Source of the DNA: Aquarana catesbeiana | Taxonomy: Eukaryota; Chordata; Amphibia; Anura; Ranidae | Length of the DNA stretch: 64,000 nt | Reading direction: 5' to 3' | Assembly (NCBI RefSeq): GCF_042186555.1 | Contig: NC_133325.1 | Location: forward strand, 91,602,982 to 91,666,981 | In this document: in pieces, positions 42,521-55,018 of the stretch | How the letters are laid out: every line of letters begins with the position of its first letter | How positions within the stretch are numbered: the first letter of the stretch is position 1 | Translations under genes and position numbers: made by a program | The notes under the pieces: generated by a model | The model's database searches: none | The model's input: only the letters and a program-made list of their open reading frames with translations | What the model was told of the DNA's origin: nothing

Positions 42521-45500
42521 TTATATTATACTGGTAACTAGTCCTTTCTCCTCTTCTTGCATATTATGGACTACTATGCACATAGACTCCACAGTTCAGA
42601 TTCTCTTACTTGCTGCCGAATCACGCACATGTACATGATTAGCTTCAAATGGTTATACCCAGGTTATGGCTGCTGTTGTATGCCATAACCCCAGTATTTT
42701 TTTTTTCAGCGGTAATGCTCTTTCATCTAAAAGCAATCATAGCGGCTAATTAGCAGCTGGACTGCTTTTACAGGTGGCTGCCCACCAGCGCCTCTCCCAT
42801 GCAGTCAGGGAGCCCGGCATTCGATCCAGCGGTGCTGCTGGGTTATCGTAGAGCTGGCCCATGACTGGAAGTTCCCTGGCCATCTCTATGGTTCAGGAGG
42901 CTGGAATCGAGGTAATGACTATAAAGATGTAAACACTATCTTTTTTTTTGGGGAAAGCATGAGATCATTTTTTTTCCTTTTTGATCTAATGCTTTGCAGG
43001 GTAGAGGAGAGATATGGGGTCTTATAGACCCCTGATGTCTCCAAAAAGAGAACTTGTCATGCCTTATTTCTATCACAAGGGAAGTTTACATTCCTTGTGA
43101 TAGGAAATAAACTTTACGAGACCCCTTTTTAGTTGCATGGGGTGGAGAATCTACCATATGGATAAATGTTTTTATTTTATCAGATGCCCCCTACCCAAAA
43201 ACAATACAACTTTCGGGTTTTGTAAAATTCCCCTAAAAAGTATAATTTTATTAAAACAAACTTTGTTATTAGTGAAGTCTGTAAATTTGTTTTCAGTCTC
43301 CACAAGCTGTATGAATGTCACCCACATAGCAGATATAGAACAAAATATACCACCATATTTTAGGAGGGAGACTGAGGGATTAAAGGAAACCTTTCAGAAA
43401 AGGAACATATAGGCTGCCATTACCATTTTCTCCATTTGAAAATGTAAGTTGCCTGCCTGTCATGCTGGTCCATTGGCTTCAATAGTTTCAGAGTTGACGT
43501 TTCAGAACATGTATCCAGATACAGGTTTCAAACTTTGCTCAGACTTTATTTGCAGCATGCTCATTCCTGGGCAGTGACAGAGTATTGGAACCAGAAACTA
43601 AGAACTGTCCCTAATGGGCTACCGATAGTAGTACAAATCTGACACTGGATCTTTTCCTAACCCTCTCTATACAGAAAAACAATACGAAAAAATTGGCTGA
43701 ACTTTGGCTTTCATTTTTTAAAACCTTGTTTCTGTGTATGCTTTTAAATATACGTAAACAGGAGGACAGACATATTTGGGCTTTACATATGCAGGCTGCT
43801 CTTCCTGCTGAAACTACCCCTGACATGCCGGTTGCCACTTTTAGCTAGATGGTGTAAAGATCTGTCTATGGGACCCAGGTCCTACAACTCTCGGGTGCCC
43901 TGATTATGAATGTTCCTCCCAAGGGCACTAGTTTCCGTTGTACCATCCGGCCAATACTGCAGGCTCAGCCAAGCTGTGCTTGCGGGTTTGTGTGCCACTC
44001 TGCAGCTCTTCTTTTGCTGAGGGTCACTAGATTATGTATGCAGGTTGGACAATTGGTTGAAATTTGCATCCTTTGAACATTTTTAAGGAGCGGAGTGGAG
44101 AATTGTTGACTGAACAGCAGCTGCATCCATTTAGATGCAGCTGCGGTTCAGTTATTTTGACAGAGGCCAACTGTGGCTGTCAGAATACATAAGTGGCAGC
44201 AGGAGGTTGCTCCACACACACACACACATTGGTTAAACAAAAATAATTTATGTGTTTATACACAGCTTAAAGTTTATGGCTAGCCTCGGTTTGCTGCACA
44301 GGGATTACGCTTTAGTGTTCCTCTGTAAATCAATGCAGTCACTATATGGATACCTGATTTTATCTCAGCAGCTGAAAAGGTATAGTGACTGGTTGTCTTT
44401 TATACACACACATCCTGTACAAGGTTAATGTACAAATCTGTATACAAAAATCATCATGATAATGAATGACAGAAGATGAAAAAAACGTGACCACCAAAAT
44501 ACATTACACATCTCAAATAAATACATTACAAACCATGGAAAGCATGTGCTAATCGGAATATGCAGTGAATATACAGGAAATAGTGGCTGGCTAACTCCCT
44601 ACAGCACTGAAAGGGTTATGGCATCTGTCATGGTGACGGCTAAACTGCTACCTTGCAGCACCCAGGGGTGAGACCTGACATTTAGCTGGATTTGTTAACT
44701 CTGCACTGCAGACAAGATGGAAACAATGTCATTTTTCTCTTTAAGCGCACATCAGTGAAGGGCTGGGTGATTCAGCAATCGGATGAGTGAGTCAGAAGAT
44801 CAGTACAATGCAAGCAGCACTCAGCAGCAAATCCTACACCGGTGATGACTACTGATCATTCGCTAACAGCTGGTGTCTGCATTTTCAAAGCACCTTGCCT
44901 GTACTTACCAGATAGTCCCATCCACAGGTGCAGACATCCTATAGGATCACCAGCACAAAAGGAAAATACTATACATACAAGGTAGGGGCTCCATACCCCT
45001 GCTAACATATGGAAGCTGTGCAATGAAGCAAGCAGTTTTTATGCCTATGCAGTAGTTTTCTGATCATTCAGACATGTGATTGCTAGATTACTTGTGTATT
45101 TAAATATTCTCATTCTGTCCTTACCACTCATGTTTGTAGCTGTAAACAGCTGTAGCAAAACAGCACAGGTCCAGGAAATGCAGGGCACACGCTAGCAGGC
45201 AAGGCTGAATAAAGGGAAGGGAGCCAGTGTACCACATGACCAGGTCACATGACACTGTGAAGGGTGAACAGGAGTAGAGTGTGTACAGTACAGGAAAACA
45301 CATTACTAGCTGAATATACTCTATACAGTAATCCTATATAGAGGAGGCTACTGACAATTTACACATTGACATTAGTCAAACAAAAAACATTAAAACTATA
45401 AAAATAAGAAGCTATAAAATAAAAGAAAGTTTGTAGTAGAGCCAATAATTCAGATTTTCCTTTATTTACCTACCTATTCTAGAAAAATAAACATCCGCCA

Positions 45501-45911
45501 CATAGTAACATCACTTAGGAAATCACTCAATTATGAATAATAAAACATATTTGAGGTTGGAAAATAATCCAAATTTTTTTTTTCTTTTAAAGTCGTTTTA
45601 AAACAAATCTGAAGACAAATCTTTTTCCTTTATTTTGGAGAGAGTAAAGGAGTGTCAGGTTTTGCCATCTGTGATCCCTTGGGGAGATTTACCTTCATTT
45701 CCTGTCCCATTGCCACAAAAGAAAGTGAGGGAAACCCCTGCTAGTCGTCAGGGTCACCACAGCTCGTGTCCCCATTTAAAGATGTCCCAGTTTCAGTGAA
45801 AAGGGCCACCAGGATACATGGAGAGAGTGAATCTCCTTATTGAGGACACAGACAGCAAAAAAAAAAAAAAAAACTAAAAAAAAAAACCAAACAAACAAAA
45901 AAAAAACCTTA
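42521..45911. other. Intron, largely unassigned
   Basis: A short CA run is present at 44212-44228. A strong splice-site pair lies at 44909-44938 (see findings). 44690-44900 looks non-repetitive. 45580-45870 belongs to the GAGAGTGAATCTCC repeat type also seen near 10130-11500. Long A runs lie at 45858-45906. Confidence 0.4.
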
Positions 45912-46309
45912 GGGGCCCTTTCACAGTGATACGTTTTCCCTGTGTTTGTACAGTGCAAGAAAAACGTAGGAAAAAGGTTTCCCTTTAAATCCTATAGAAC
46001 TTTTCACACCACTGTGCTGTGGGTGTGATGCGTTTTGAAAAGTCCCATATGCTGCATCTTTGGTGAGATTTTGAAAACCACACCAAAACACACAGATTCC
46101 CATTGAAATGAATGGAAATCGCCGTAAAAACACACCTGCGATTTGCATTTTTGGTGCGCTTTCAAGTCACATGTCCATTTTTCACAGATGCAGGAGGCTC
46201 AAAAATGCAACAGAAATGCACAGGGAATGCATCTGATACAGCAATATCGCGGTAAAACTGCATATGCGTTTTTACCGCGATTATGCTACAGAGCAGTGTG
46301 AAAGGGGCC
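45912..46309. mobile_element. MITE, CCCTTTCACAGTG-type
   Basis: The left end GGGGCCCTTTCACAGTG pairs with the right end AGTGTGAAAGGGGCC. Interior segments also invert (CCTGTGTTTGTAC region and CGCGGTAAAACTGCATATGC). Probable 3-base target TTA/TCA. Confidence 0.6.
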
Positions 46310-46709
46310 TCACTAGCAGTCTAAACCTCTCCACTCTAATCTTGCCTTCAGTTCTACTTTAACAAATTTAGAATGAGCTAAGCCAGGTGCAAGCTACAGT
46401 ACTTATGCTGGCCATAGATGAATGTTTTTTTCATTCAGCCAAGCGGGCTAAAAAAAACAAAAAAAAAACAAAAAAAAAAACAGATTACCCTATCCACATG
46501 CCAAACAATGTAATCTGACTGCAGCGAGTCTCCCCTTTCAGAATACACTGATCAGCAGCTGCAACCCCATTGCCTGCAGCTGCTGATTAAGAAAAAATTT
46601 CCAATAAGCCTGTTCGACAGAGGGCCACACAATAGTGTCGTTTTCGTAAATCTGCTATTAGCAAATAACATCACAACACACCCAATAAAAACATAATCGG
46701 TTTGTGTAA

Positions 46710-47035
46710 GGCTCCTTTTCGCATGGGGCAGACTGTGGCTCCGATCTGCTTGCTCAGCAGGAGATCCACAGATCCCCACTGAACAGGCGGATGGAAGAGC
46801 GACTACAGACACAGCCCGCTCTCTTCTATGGGTGGCCGGATGTAAACGGTCGGTTTACACCCGACTGCCATCCAATCCGATGGACAGAAGGGGATCGGAT
46901 TGTATGTAGGCGGGTGTAAACAGACAGATGTCCGTTTACAACCGCCGCTCCATAGAAAAGAATGGAAGTTCTGATTGAATCCGCCTAAAAAAGTGGACAG
47001 GCAGACCCCATCAGAACATCGGTGTGAAAAGGACC
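46710..47035. mobile_element. MITE, GGCTCCTTTTCGCATGG-type
   Basis: TAA precedes GGCTCCTTTTCGCATGG, and GTGTGAAAAGGACC precedes TAG. The core has GATCGGATTG/GTTTACATCC-like inverse pairs. It fits the same 3-base-target group. Confidence 0.6.
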
Positions 47036-48451
47036 TAGAACATTAAATTATAGTGGATGTAAACCCTCACATATACCCAGTGAAGTGAACAGCCTCAGAT
47101 GATACACAGAGATGAAACAAATCTCCCTACATAAGTTTTACATGTATATCTGCTGTCTTCTGCTTGCTATACTCTTTAGCACTGGGTGTGGATTCTTGGC
47201 ATACACTGTGACAGCTGATTGGGGGAAAGCCCCCCCCCCCACATAGGCAGAGGAAGGAAAGAATGTGCAGAGCTGTGCTGTGAATAGACATGCTCTCTGC
47301 TAATCTATTTATAGCAACCTCCCCAACACAAATTTCAGGCTGGTTTTAGCTCAGCTGTCCGAGAACTTGTCAAAAGTTATCATGATGATAACAGAGGAAC
47401 AGAGCAGCAGAAACACAGGGGACTTAGGGCTTTGGAGAGAGATAAGAAAACACGACAGATATATGTGCTTAGGTCAAATATCATGAATCAGGTTTACACC
47501 CACCTTACCATTGTTAGGATGAAGTCAGGTTTGCGCAGACCCAATCAGCACAAAGCCAACAATCTCATAGGTTTGCAGTCATCAAAATTCTAAATGACTC
47601 TGTGCTTGCTTGTGCAAGTGCTTTATGTTTATGCAGTAAAAGCAAATGTCATACAGAACATCCAATGTATTTGTTAAAATCTGGGTGTTAATGGGGGACG
47701 TACCTTTTCTGTTTTTATTTTTTTCCTTTTCTGTTTTTAATGAGTTACAATAGTAATAAATGCTCCTCTTTAAATATAATATATTCTTATAATAAGCTCA
47801 CCATACAATCCCTGTACAATCAACCTTAGATTTACTAAAAACTATGTAATATGAGGACCTATAGGAAGGAACTATCCAATCAATCTGTGTCCAATCAAGG
47901 AGACCCTTGGACTTCAGACTAGTTGGTAACATCTGCAAAGATCAGAAAATCAAAGACTCACTATACACACCACAATCGGATTGTACAATCGCCTACAGAT
48001 CTGCCTACAGTTTGCTTAGCCCCACTTCCCAAACTTTTGGCTGGGGAGCCTGCACAAAGTACTTCACACAAAGTCACATGGTTGCCCTTTTCAGCTTTAC
48101 GTCTCATTATTCCCAACTCCCAAGCCTCCTCCTAGAGAGCTTCCGTCAATCTTTTCCTTTGGAGGAGGAGCAGAGGCGTGGTCTGCAGTCCTCGGTTTCA
48201 GGGCGTGTCAGCTCATGCAGTGTCTGGGCATTTGGCTGTAGTTCTGGGGCAGTAACATACACAAAAATGGTAATGCTCCATGGAACCCTACAAGGCAACA
48301 TAACCACCACCTGAAAATAGGAAACAAAGGAAAGAGAATTCGGACAAGTAGAATAGAGATAAATGATGGTCTGGAAAAGAAAAGCACACAAAAGACTTGG
48401 GAAATGCTGGGATCAGTGGCACAATAGGTTTTTTTTTTTTTTTTACCCAAG
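47036..48451. other. Intron, unassigned
   Basis: An open frame of about 135 codons at 47907-48314 has no family resemblance and lies in repeat-like sequence. A C run is at 47232-47240 and a T run at 48429-48445. No gene is supported. Confidence 0.4.
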
Positions 48452-48869
48452 AGGGAGCTCCGGACTCCTTCAGAAATAATTAACAGTCAGCAGTTACAAA
48501 TACTGTAGCATCTGACTTTTAATATTAGGACAATTACCTGTCCAGGAATACAGCGCTGTCCTCACCCAAGACAATTTTTTAATTGGCTCTCAGGTGCTGC
48601 CACCTCCATCTCCACTAAGGAAACGGTCAGTGAAGCCTTGTGGGTTCACAGCCGGTACCCTACTGCACATGTGCAAAGCGCGCTGTGCTTTGTGGATGGC
48701 CCGGCGGTGGAGACCGAGCTTCCTGCCGAGTTTGCCACGGTGAACTCACCCTGAAGTAGGAACGGGTACCTGTCAAAAGCAGGTATGTGCTCTCCCCGAA
48801 AGGTGCCAAAAAGGTAGCAGGGGGGAGGCAGACAAGTAGAGCTTCCCCCCTTTTGGGTGTAGTTCCGCT
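48452..48869. mobile_element. TTAA MITE of the GAGCTCC family, abutting another element
   Basis: The left end AAGAGGGAGCTCCGGACTCC is preceded by a degraded TTAA. The right end is TTTGGGTGTAGTTCCGCT followed by TTAA (48870-48873). The internal GTCAGCAGTTACAAATACTGTAG is shared with 26260-26300 and 28030-28060. Confidence 0.55.
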
Positions 48870-48873
48870 TTAA

Positions 48874-49245
48874 AGTGGCTGTAAACCCTGTTACACCATT
48901 TGTACCTACAGGTAAGCCTATAATAAGGCTTACCTGTAGGTACTGGAAATATCTTAGATATATCGGTGTAGGAGATATTTACCAGATACACTTGCGCCGA
49001 CATCATCAGTGCATGCACACTGAAGAAAGGGCACGATCGTGGTGTTTCTAAAGGGCCCATGCCTTGACCGGTGACTCCCGCGTGCATGCGCAGGAGTGAC
49101 GTCATCGCGGCTCCGGCCAATCACAGCTCTGGAGCCCGTTAACCCCCCCGAAATAACTCCAGGGGACATGACGCTGATCACAGCGGTGGTACGGGGACCA
49201 CTGCAACAGCGGCGATCTAAGGCAAGTATTTCATAATGAGCTAGT
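48874..49245. repeat. GC-rich repeat family, copy 2 (starts at shared TTAA)
   Basis: It begins AGTGGCTGTAAACCC directly after the TTAA that ends the previous element. It contains a palindromic GTACCTACAGGTAAGCCTAT...AGGCTTACCTGTAGGTAC hairpin at 48903-48941. It continues with GCGCAGGAGTGACGTCATCG and GCAAGTATTTCATAATGAGC. Confidence 0.55.
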
Positions 49246-51400
49246 ATGCGATCCCCCGCCTAGCCATTATCACCCGGTGTCACAGCCTCCTTTTGGAACA
49301 GCTGTCTCCTGCCAACATTAATCGTAGAAACCCCCTTCACCAATCAGTTGCAGCTACAGCCCGACTGCTTCCATACACAGGCAAAGTGCACCCCCCTTCC
49401 CGCTATTTATCCCGGGCTCCGCTTGCCCACCTGCAGGCTCAGCATAGTGGGCACTGCAGGGTATAGAGGATCTCTCCCTCCCCATCTTGTTCCTGACCCG
49501 GAAGCAACATGTATGACGTGTATGACTTCCAGGTCCCCATTGACAGTTTCGCCGGCCAGCAAAAAAGGTAATGCAGAGTGATCTGCACTGCATTACACTT
49601 AGTGGTGCACAAGGGAGACATACAAGGTCTTTCAGACCCTGCATGTCTCTTTAAAGAGAACCTGTCACCAAAATATCACATAGGGGACTTTTTGTCCCCA
49701 ATGCGATGGGAAAAAAAAAAAAAAAAGTAAAAAACTTTTTTTTTTTAAATTTAAAAAAATTAAGTTACACCCAAGCACCCAAAATTTTGAGGCCCCCACG
49801 CACAAGCACAAACATAAATGCACGCATTGGGGCGCATACGCATGAAAACTGATTGCGATACATGTTACACGTGCACAAACTGGCTCCTAATTTTTTTAGC
49901 TGGCTCCTAGATTCTCAAAGCAAATTTGTCAAGCCCTGCTGTGAGATCACCTAAAGTACAATGCAGCAGATATCCTGCATGGATATGATCATTCTATACA
50001 ATTATTTCAACTGAAGCAGTTGATCAAAGGGTCTGATCTACAACCTGGCTGCACTTAGTGACATTAACTCCTCATTTTAAATTATTATTACTTTTTTTTT
50101 GGAAATATATTTTTGGATGGAGAAGGCGCCAGGAGTGGCGTAGATACCCGCGGGTGGCTCGTCTATCTATGGCCGGAAGAGGGAGCAAAATACCTGTATT
50201 AGACAGGTATCTGCTCCCCCCTCCCCCCTGAAAGGTGCCAAATGTGGAGGGGGGGAGGAATCTGAAAAGCGCCATTGAAAAGTTCCATTTTTGGGTGGAA
50301 CCCCGCTTTAATATCACTATAACCGATTGCCTTATCACTTACATATACATTAGCAAGGCAGCTCTGCTAGGTGCGGCGATCCAGCTGTGCTGTGAATATA
50401 CACAGCAGATCCCGATCAGCAGGTCCCGGCCAACGGATGACCGCCGGCTCCTGCTGATTGTCGGCAATACACACAGGACAGAGCCCTGCTTATGTAAACA
50501 AGGCAGAGCTCTGCCCTGTCAGCAGGGAAGTTATGAATTTTCTTTCCCCACAAAGAAGGGAATAAAATCCATCTCTTCCCCTAGTAAAAGCAGTACACCA
50601 AAACCCTGGTCAGGCACACATTTAACCTTTTGATCACCCTAGATGTTAACCCCTTCCCAGCCAGTGTCATTAGTACAGTGACAGTGTAGATTTTTAGCAC
50701 CGATCACTATATTAGTGTCACTGGTTCCCAAAAAAGCGTCAAAAGTGTCAGTGTTGGATCGTCCGCTGCAATATCACAGTTCCACTAGAAGTCGCTGATC
50801 GCCATTACTAGTAAAAAAAATAAATATTGAATTAAAATTCCAGTATATGTACACCATAGTTTGTTGACGCTAAAACTTTTGCGCAAACCAAACAATTTAA
50901 GTTTATAGGGATTTCTTTTACCAAAAATATGTAGCAGAATACATATTGGCCTAAATTTATGAAGAAATTTGATTTTTTTTTTTAATGTTTTACAGCAGAA
51001 AGTAAAAAACATTGTTTTGCACCCTTTAATCTTTCATAAACTGGGAAAGCGATGTTTGTTCTCTAAGAGAATTCGGACTGGTTTACTATATTTTGGAGAC
51101 AGGTGGTATGTTTAAAAAGAACTATACTGTATTACAAATAATGGGAGTGGGTTGATGCACAACCGCTATGCTAGGAAAACTATATTACTGACAAAAGAAG
51201 GTTGTGTTCTTTTATGCATTTCATGGTCTATTAATAATTTCTCACTCAAATGTACCTTTAAATGTTTACATTTAGTAAGGAAATGTTTACTATACCCAGC
51301 AATGTTTTTACTGTATGTTTGTGTCCCTCTGTCCTCTTTTTTTTTTAGCGAAGCAGTTTTGGCACCCTCAATTTAGCAAACGGAGATACTAATCCATGCG
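49246..51400. repeat. Intron with several dispersed repeats
   Basis: 49640-49680 has the CTTTAAAGAGAACCTGTCACC motif. 50075-50307 is a TTAA-ended GAGCTCC-family copy. About 50330-51020 is a long frog repeat (GCTGTGCTGTGAATATACAC, CCCCTTCCCAGCCAGTGTCA, ATGTAGCAGAATACATATTG). Long A/T runs occur at 49711-49750. No gene was seen. Confidence 0.45.
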
Positions 51401-51953
51401 GATGTGCCGGTCCTGAATGGTTCTAAACTTAGCATCAGGCTAATGTGAACAGCGATGAATCACTCCCTGTTATTCCCTTAGAGGCAATGGGGCTGGCTTT
51501 TTACAGCAGCACATTAGGTGAACTGGCTCTCCCTAAATGAACACCCACACTTTGACATCACACGGACTATGATATGCATCACTGACGCAGGCAATGACAG
51601 GATCAAATACAAAGACCACAGCCTGCTGAAACAATAGAGATTGCTGCTGACGTTGACACATAACCAATCAACGCTAACAGACTGCACTGGATCAATAGTC
51701 TTGGCTGCCAGGAATAGTCACAGTACTTTTCCTTCTACCCATGCTGCTCCTTTTGTGATGTATTTTAGGTTGACAAGATCAGAATGCAGCCAGTGAGAAG
51801 GATCACTTCAGAATTAATCAAATCAGATAGGGAAGGCTAGATTTGCATTTCACTGCCAATTCCAGGGACTATCAGCAATGAACAAGGAGCATTTGCATTT
51901 CGTTTTGCTTGGGAACTCATAGTGGAGAGGGAAAAAAAAAAAATAATGTCTCA
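51401..51953. other. Non-repetitive intron stretch with two ATTTGCAT octamers
   Basis: No inverted ends, low-complexity tracts or family motifs were seen over about 500 bases, unlike its surroundings. ATTTGCAT occurs at about 51842 and 51891. Confidence 0.35.
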
Positions 51954-52323
51954 AGGCCCGTACACACGATCCGAAAATCGTACGAAAAAATACTGCTTTC
52001 GAAGTGATCGTACGCTAATCAGATCATTAGTACAGGGCCTTCGAGAGCCGATCACGACAGTTCACCTGAGCGGAAAAGCACGAAAATTATTCTCGTACGA
52101 TACCAGATAGTACGATTTTTATTTAATCAGTACAGTTGTCATTCGAAAATACAATACAAATACACTACAACACATGACATCGCTTCCGAATTTTCATTCT
52201 GTCGTACGAGAATTTTTGTAACTTTAGTGAGCTCTTCATGTTCGATATACAACTAGCATGCAAAAAAACAAAAAAAAAAACGGACGACCTTTCGTCCGAT
52301 TTTCGGATCGTGCGTACAGAGCA
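51954..52323. mobile_element. TCA-flanked MITE (PIF/Harbinger-like), GTACACACGATC type
   Basis: TCA stands on both sides (51951-51953, 52324-52326). The ends are AGGCCCGTACACACGATCCG and the inverse TGCTCTGTACGCACGATCCG. The body is rich in TCGTACGA. It resembles the element at 11946-12378 in its first 15 bases only. Confidence 0.75.
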
Positions 52324-52399
52324 TCAGTCATAGCAACCAATCAGTTTCTTCGTTTAGATCTTCTACATGCCAAAAGAAAATCTGGACTCTGTTTAGCAG

Positions 52400-52640
52400 T
52401 AATGCAAAAATGTAATTAAAGTGATAAAAAAAGGATATATATGGTATACTTACCTACTCTGTGCAACAATACTGCACAGAAAGATCTCTTGCCTCCTCTT
52501 CTGGCAGTTCCCCGCTGGCACTGTTCATTCTTCCCTTCTCCAGGTACCTCCTTAGCAAGCCGAGCGCTAAGGAGACACTCGTTCATGTGCACTCCATAGA
52601 AATACACAGGACCGGTAGGCTAGACCCCTGCTCCCTCCTC
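52400..52640. repeat. Inverted copy of the AGGTAAGTAT repeat family
   Basis: AGTGATAAAAAAAGGATATA...GGTATACTTACCTACTCTGTGC is the inverse of the distal end of the family at 8325-8790. Confidence 0.5.
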
Positions 52641-52850
52641 ACTGTTAGGGCTTGATCTACATCTCAGGAGCCTATAGGCAGAGAATTCTGAAGCGCCCCC
52701 CCATTTACAGTATTGGTGGGTGGTCATGTCACTGTGCCTGGTGCTGCAGCAAGACCACAGCAGGTAGCAGCTCACAGCCATAACACAAATGCATGCACCA
52801 TTATATAAATGGTAGCGCATTATAATGCCCCACTGCCGCAATATGATGCA

Positions 52851-52855
<5 letters not shown>

Positions 52856-52900
<45 letters not shown>

Positions 52901-52920
52901 ACACACACATATACATATTA
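52856..52920. repeat. AT/AC microsatellite
   Basis: About 17 AT dinucleotides are followed by ACAC, ATAC and CACACAC variants. Confidence 0.95.
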
Positions 52921-54889
52921 GACATACAACAATGTTGCTACATGATCATCCCAACCCCCTGCTCCCCAAAGGGGAAGGCATACGGGGCGGCCAGGGCCCA
53001 AGGTTTAAAAAAAAAAATTATACACATACAGACGGACATAGGAAGGGCACCTGTAGGCACATGCCTACAGTGCCTATTGGGAAATCCGGTCCTGCTCACA
53101 GGAGTTTGACTGACAGCAGCAATAGCCTATCACTCTGCTGCCTCCAAGTTTCTCTTTCTGTTGAAGGGGCATGCCCAAAAAAGGTCATGCCGACTAACAG
53201 CCACATAAGTTCACATCTGTCCGGCCGCAGTTTCAGTGCAATTTTTAAAAGGAGTGCGGTCTGGTTTCGTTCACCGATTCAGGTGCAAATTTGTACTTGA
53301 AATGGCACCTGAATAGGACTGAAAAAACATACAGGACTCTTTAAAAATGGACTGCGGCCCTGAACATATGTGAACCGACTCCATTGAAAGCCAGTTTGGT
53401 TCACGTGTCATGCAAATCAAATGTTGTTCAAAACACACCCAATTCACATATATGTGATCTGAGACTTGAAGCAGTAGTAAACCGCGACCTTTAAAAAAAA
53501 ACAAAAAAAAAAAACCCTGTAAGCAGTAGTGTATTTAGGTTTTGTGCTGCCCTAGGCCTGACTAAACTGACTAAATATGACCCACCCCTTCCTGTCAAGA
53601 CCACACCCCTTGCTGTTTAAGACCTGCCCTGAAATTTTCGAGTGGGGACACTAGTTCTGAGGGCCTGGGGGGAGGGGGCAATGGATTACCTTAATTTGCA
53701 TAGATTTCCTCCTGTTTGGCTATGGGGCAGGAAGTGAAGGGAAATATCTGCAATGGGTCAGGGATGGTAAAAAACAAACTGACAGGGGCTGAAACCCTCC
53801 CTTACTCTATCCAAAATGAAAAAAAAAGTGTTGCCTATAGTTCTACTTTAAGCACAAATTTCCGATAATTTTATGGAGAGGACTAAGCAGATATAACCAT
53901 GCCAATGGTGCAGCAGAACACATAGCACAGTGAGGAAGGTTTGTGGTCCAGAATGATAGAACAGTCAAAATTAGAAGTGCCCCCCCCCCCCCCCCCCCAC
54001 AGTTGCAGAATGCCAGAAGCAGTGCGGCCACTTTATGGGGGTGCTAGACTAATCTACCTCTCAGCCCAGTCCACCCCATAAGACTGGAGCTACACTAACA
54101 GTGCAAGCCGGCGGGGACTCTTTCCGTGCTGCCCCCCTGCAAAGTGCTGCCCTAGGCCTGGGCCTTGTCGGCCTAGGCCAGGATACAGCGTTGCCTGTAA
54201 GGCAATGGCATAAATTGCTAATATGCACCGCATACTAGCACATTATGAAGTACTTGCCTTACTGCAAAGCCCTTTATCGGTGCACGGTCACCAATAACAG
54301 GGCTTCCATCTTCCCCTTGTCTTTCTTCCGGGTTAGAAGACTCCAGTCCTGTGAATGGCTGAGCAGTGATAACGTAACTCCCGCGCATGCGCACAGGAGT
54401 CTAGTTTTTGCGGCGCTTTACTGTCGTTTCAGAGGCACTTTTTGGCCAAATAAAGGCGCCCGCGAAGCACCGCTGCCGAGGCGCTTTGCAGGCGCTGCCT
54501 ATTGATTTCAATGGGCAGGAGCACTTTAGGAGCAGTGTACCTCAAAGAAGCTGCTTGCAGGAATTTTTTGGACCTCCTGCCAGAGCAGCGCCCCAATGTG
54601 AAAGTACTCGGGCTTTCACATTGGGATTGCAAATGAGGCTTTTCAGGTGCTATTTTTAGCGCTAAAGCGCCTGGAAAACGCCTCCAGTGCGAAAGGGGTC
54701 TTAGGACAAGAAAAGAATGACTGGGAATATAGGACAAAGATAGTACACATATGTCAAGACACATTGGTGACAGAATTAGACATTGCACAGAAACCATCTT
54801 ATAAAAATTTACTGAGAGATATAAATACCCACAAACCGTCATATTGATATCTGTTGCACGATATCACCCAATCAACAAAAACATCTGTT
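52921..54889. repeat. Intron with repeat fragments up to the L1 target site
   Basis: 53526-54195 begins and ends with GTGCTGCCCTAGGCCTG-type sequence, a probable element of unknown class. 53979-54000 is a C run. 54225-54395 is a copy of the GC-rich repeat family. About 54392-54702 is a GCGCTTT-rich MITE fragment. No gene was seen. Confidence 0.45.
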
Positions 54890-54905
54890 AAAAAAGTTAT
54901 CACTG
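54890..54905. repeat. L1 target-site duplication, left copy
   Basis: A6GTTATCACTG here is repeated exactly at 61344-61359. The site TT|AAAAAA matches the preferred L1 endonuclease cleavage pattern. Confidence 0.92.
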
Positions 54906-55018
54906 GGCGTGGCCGAGACATGGAACAGAGCGGACGTGTGTGAGCTGAGCTCCGTCTGACCCGCTCCACACATCGCTCCTGCAGCAGCACAAAGTGACCC
55001 TGACGCCGGCTCTGTGCG

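Noticed and set aside
45121..45303. ATGAGTG|GTAAGG as a first coding exon of fndc3a
   Set aside because: Only a short ATG-to-donor coincidence; no upstream promoter features and no match to known FNDC3A N termini.
47907..48314. 135-codon frame, plus strand
   Set aside because: No family match or splice context, and compositionally like surrounding repeat. The minus-strand frame over the same bases is equally long-looking, so neither is supported.
52856..52920. AT-rich tract as an origin of replication
   Set aside because: It is a plain AT/AC microsatellite.
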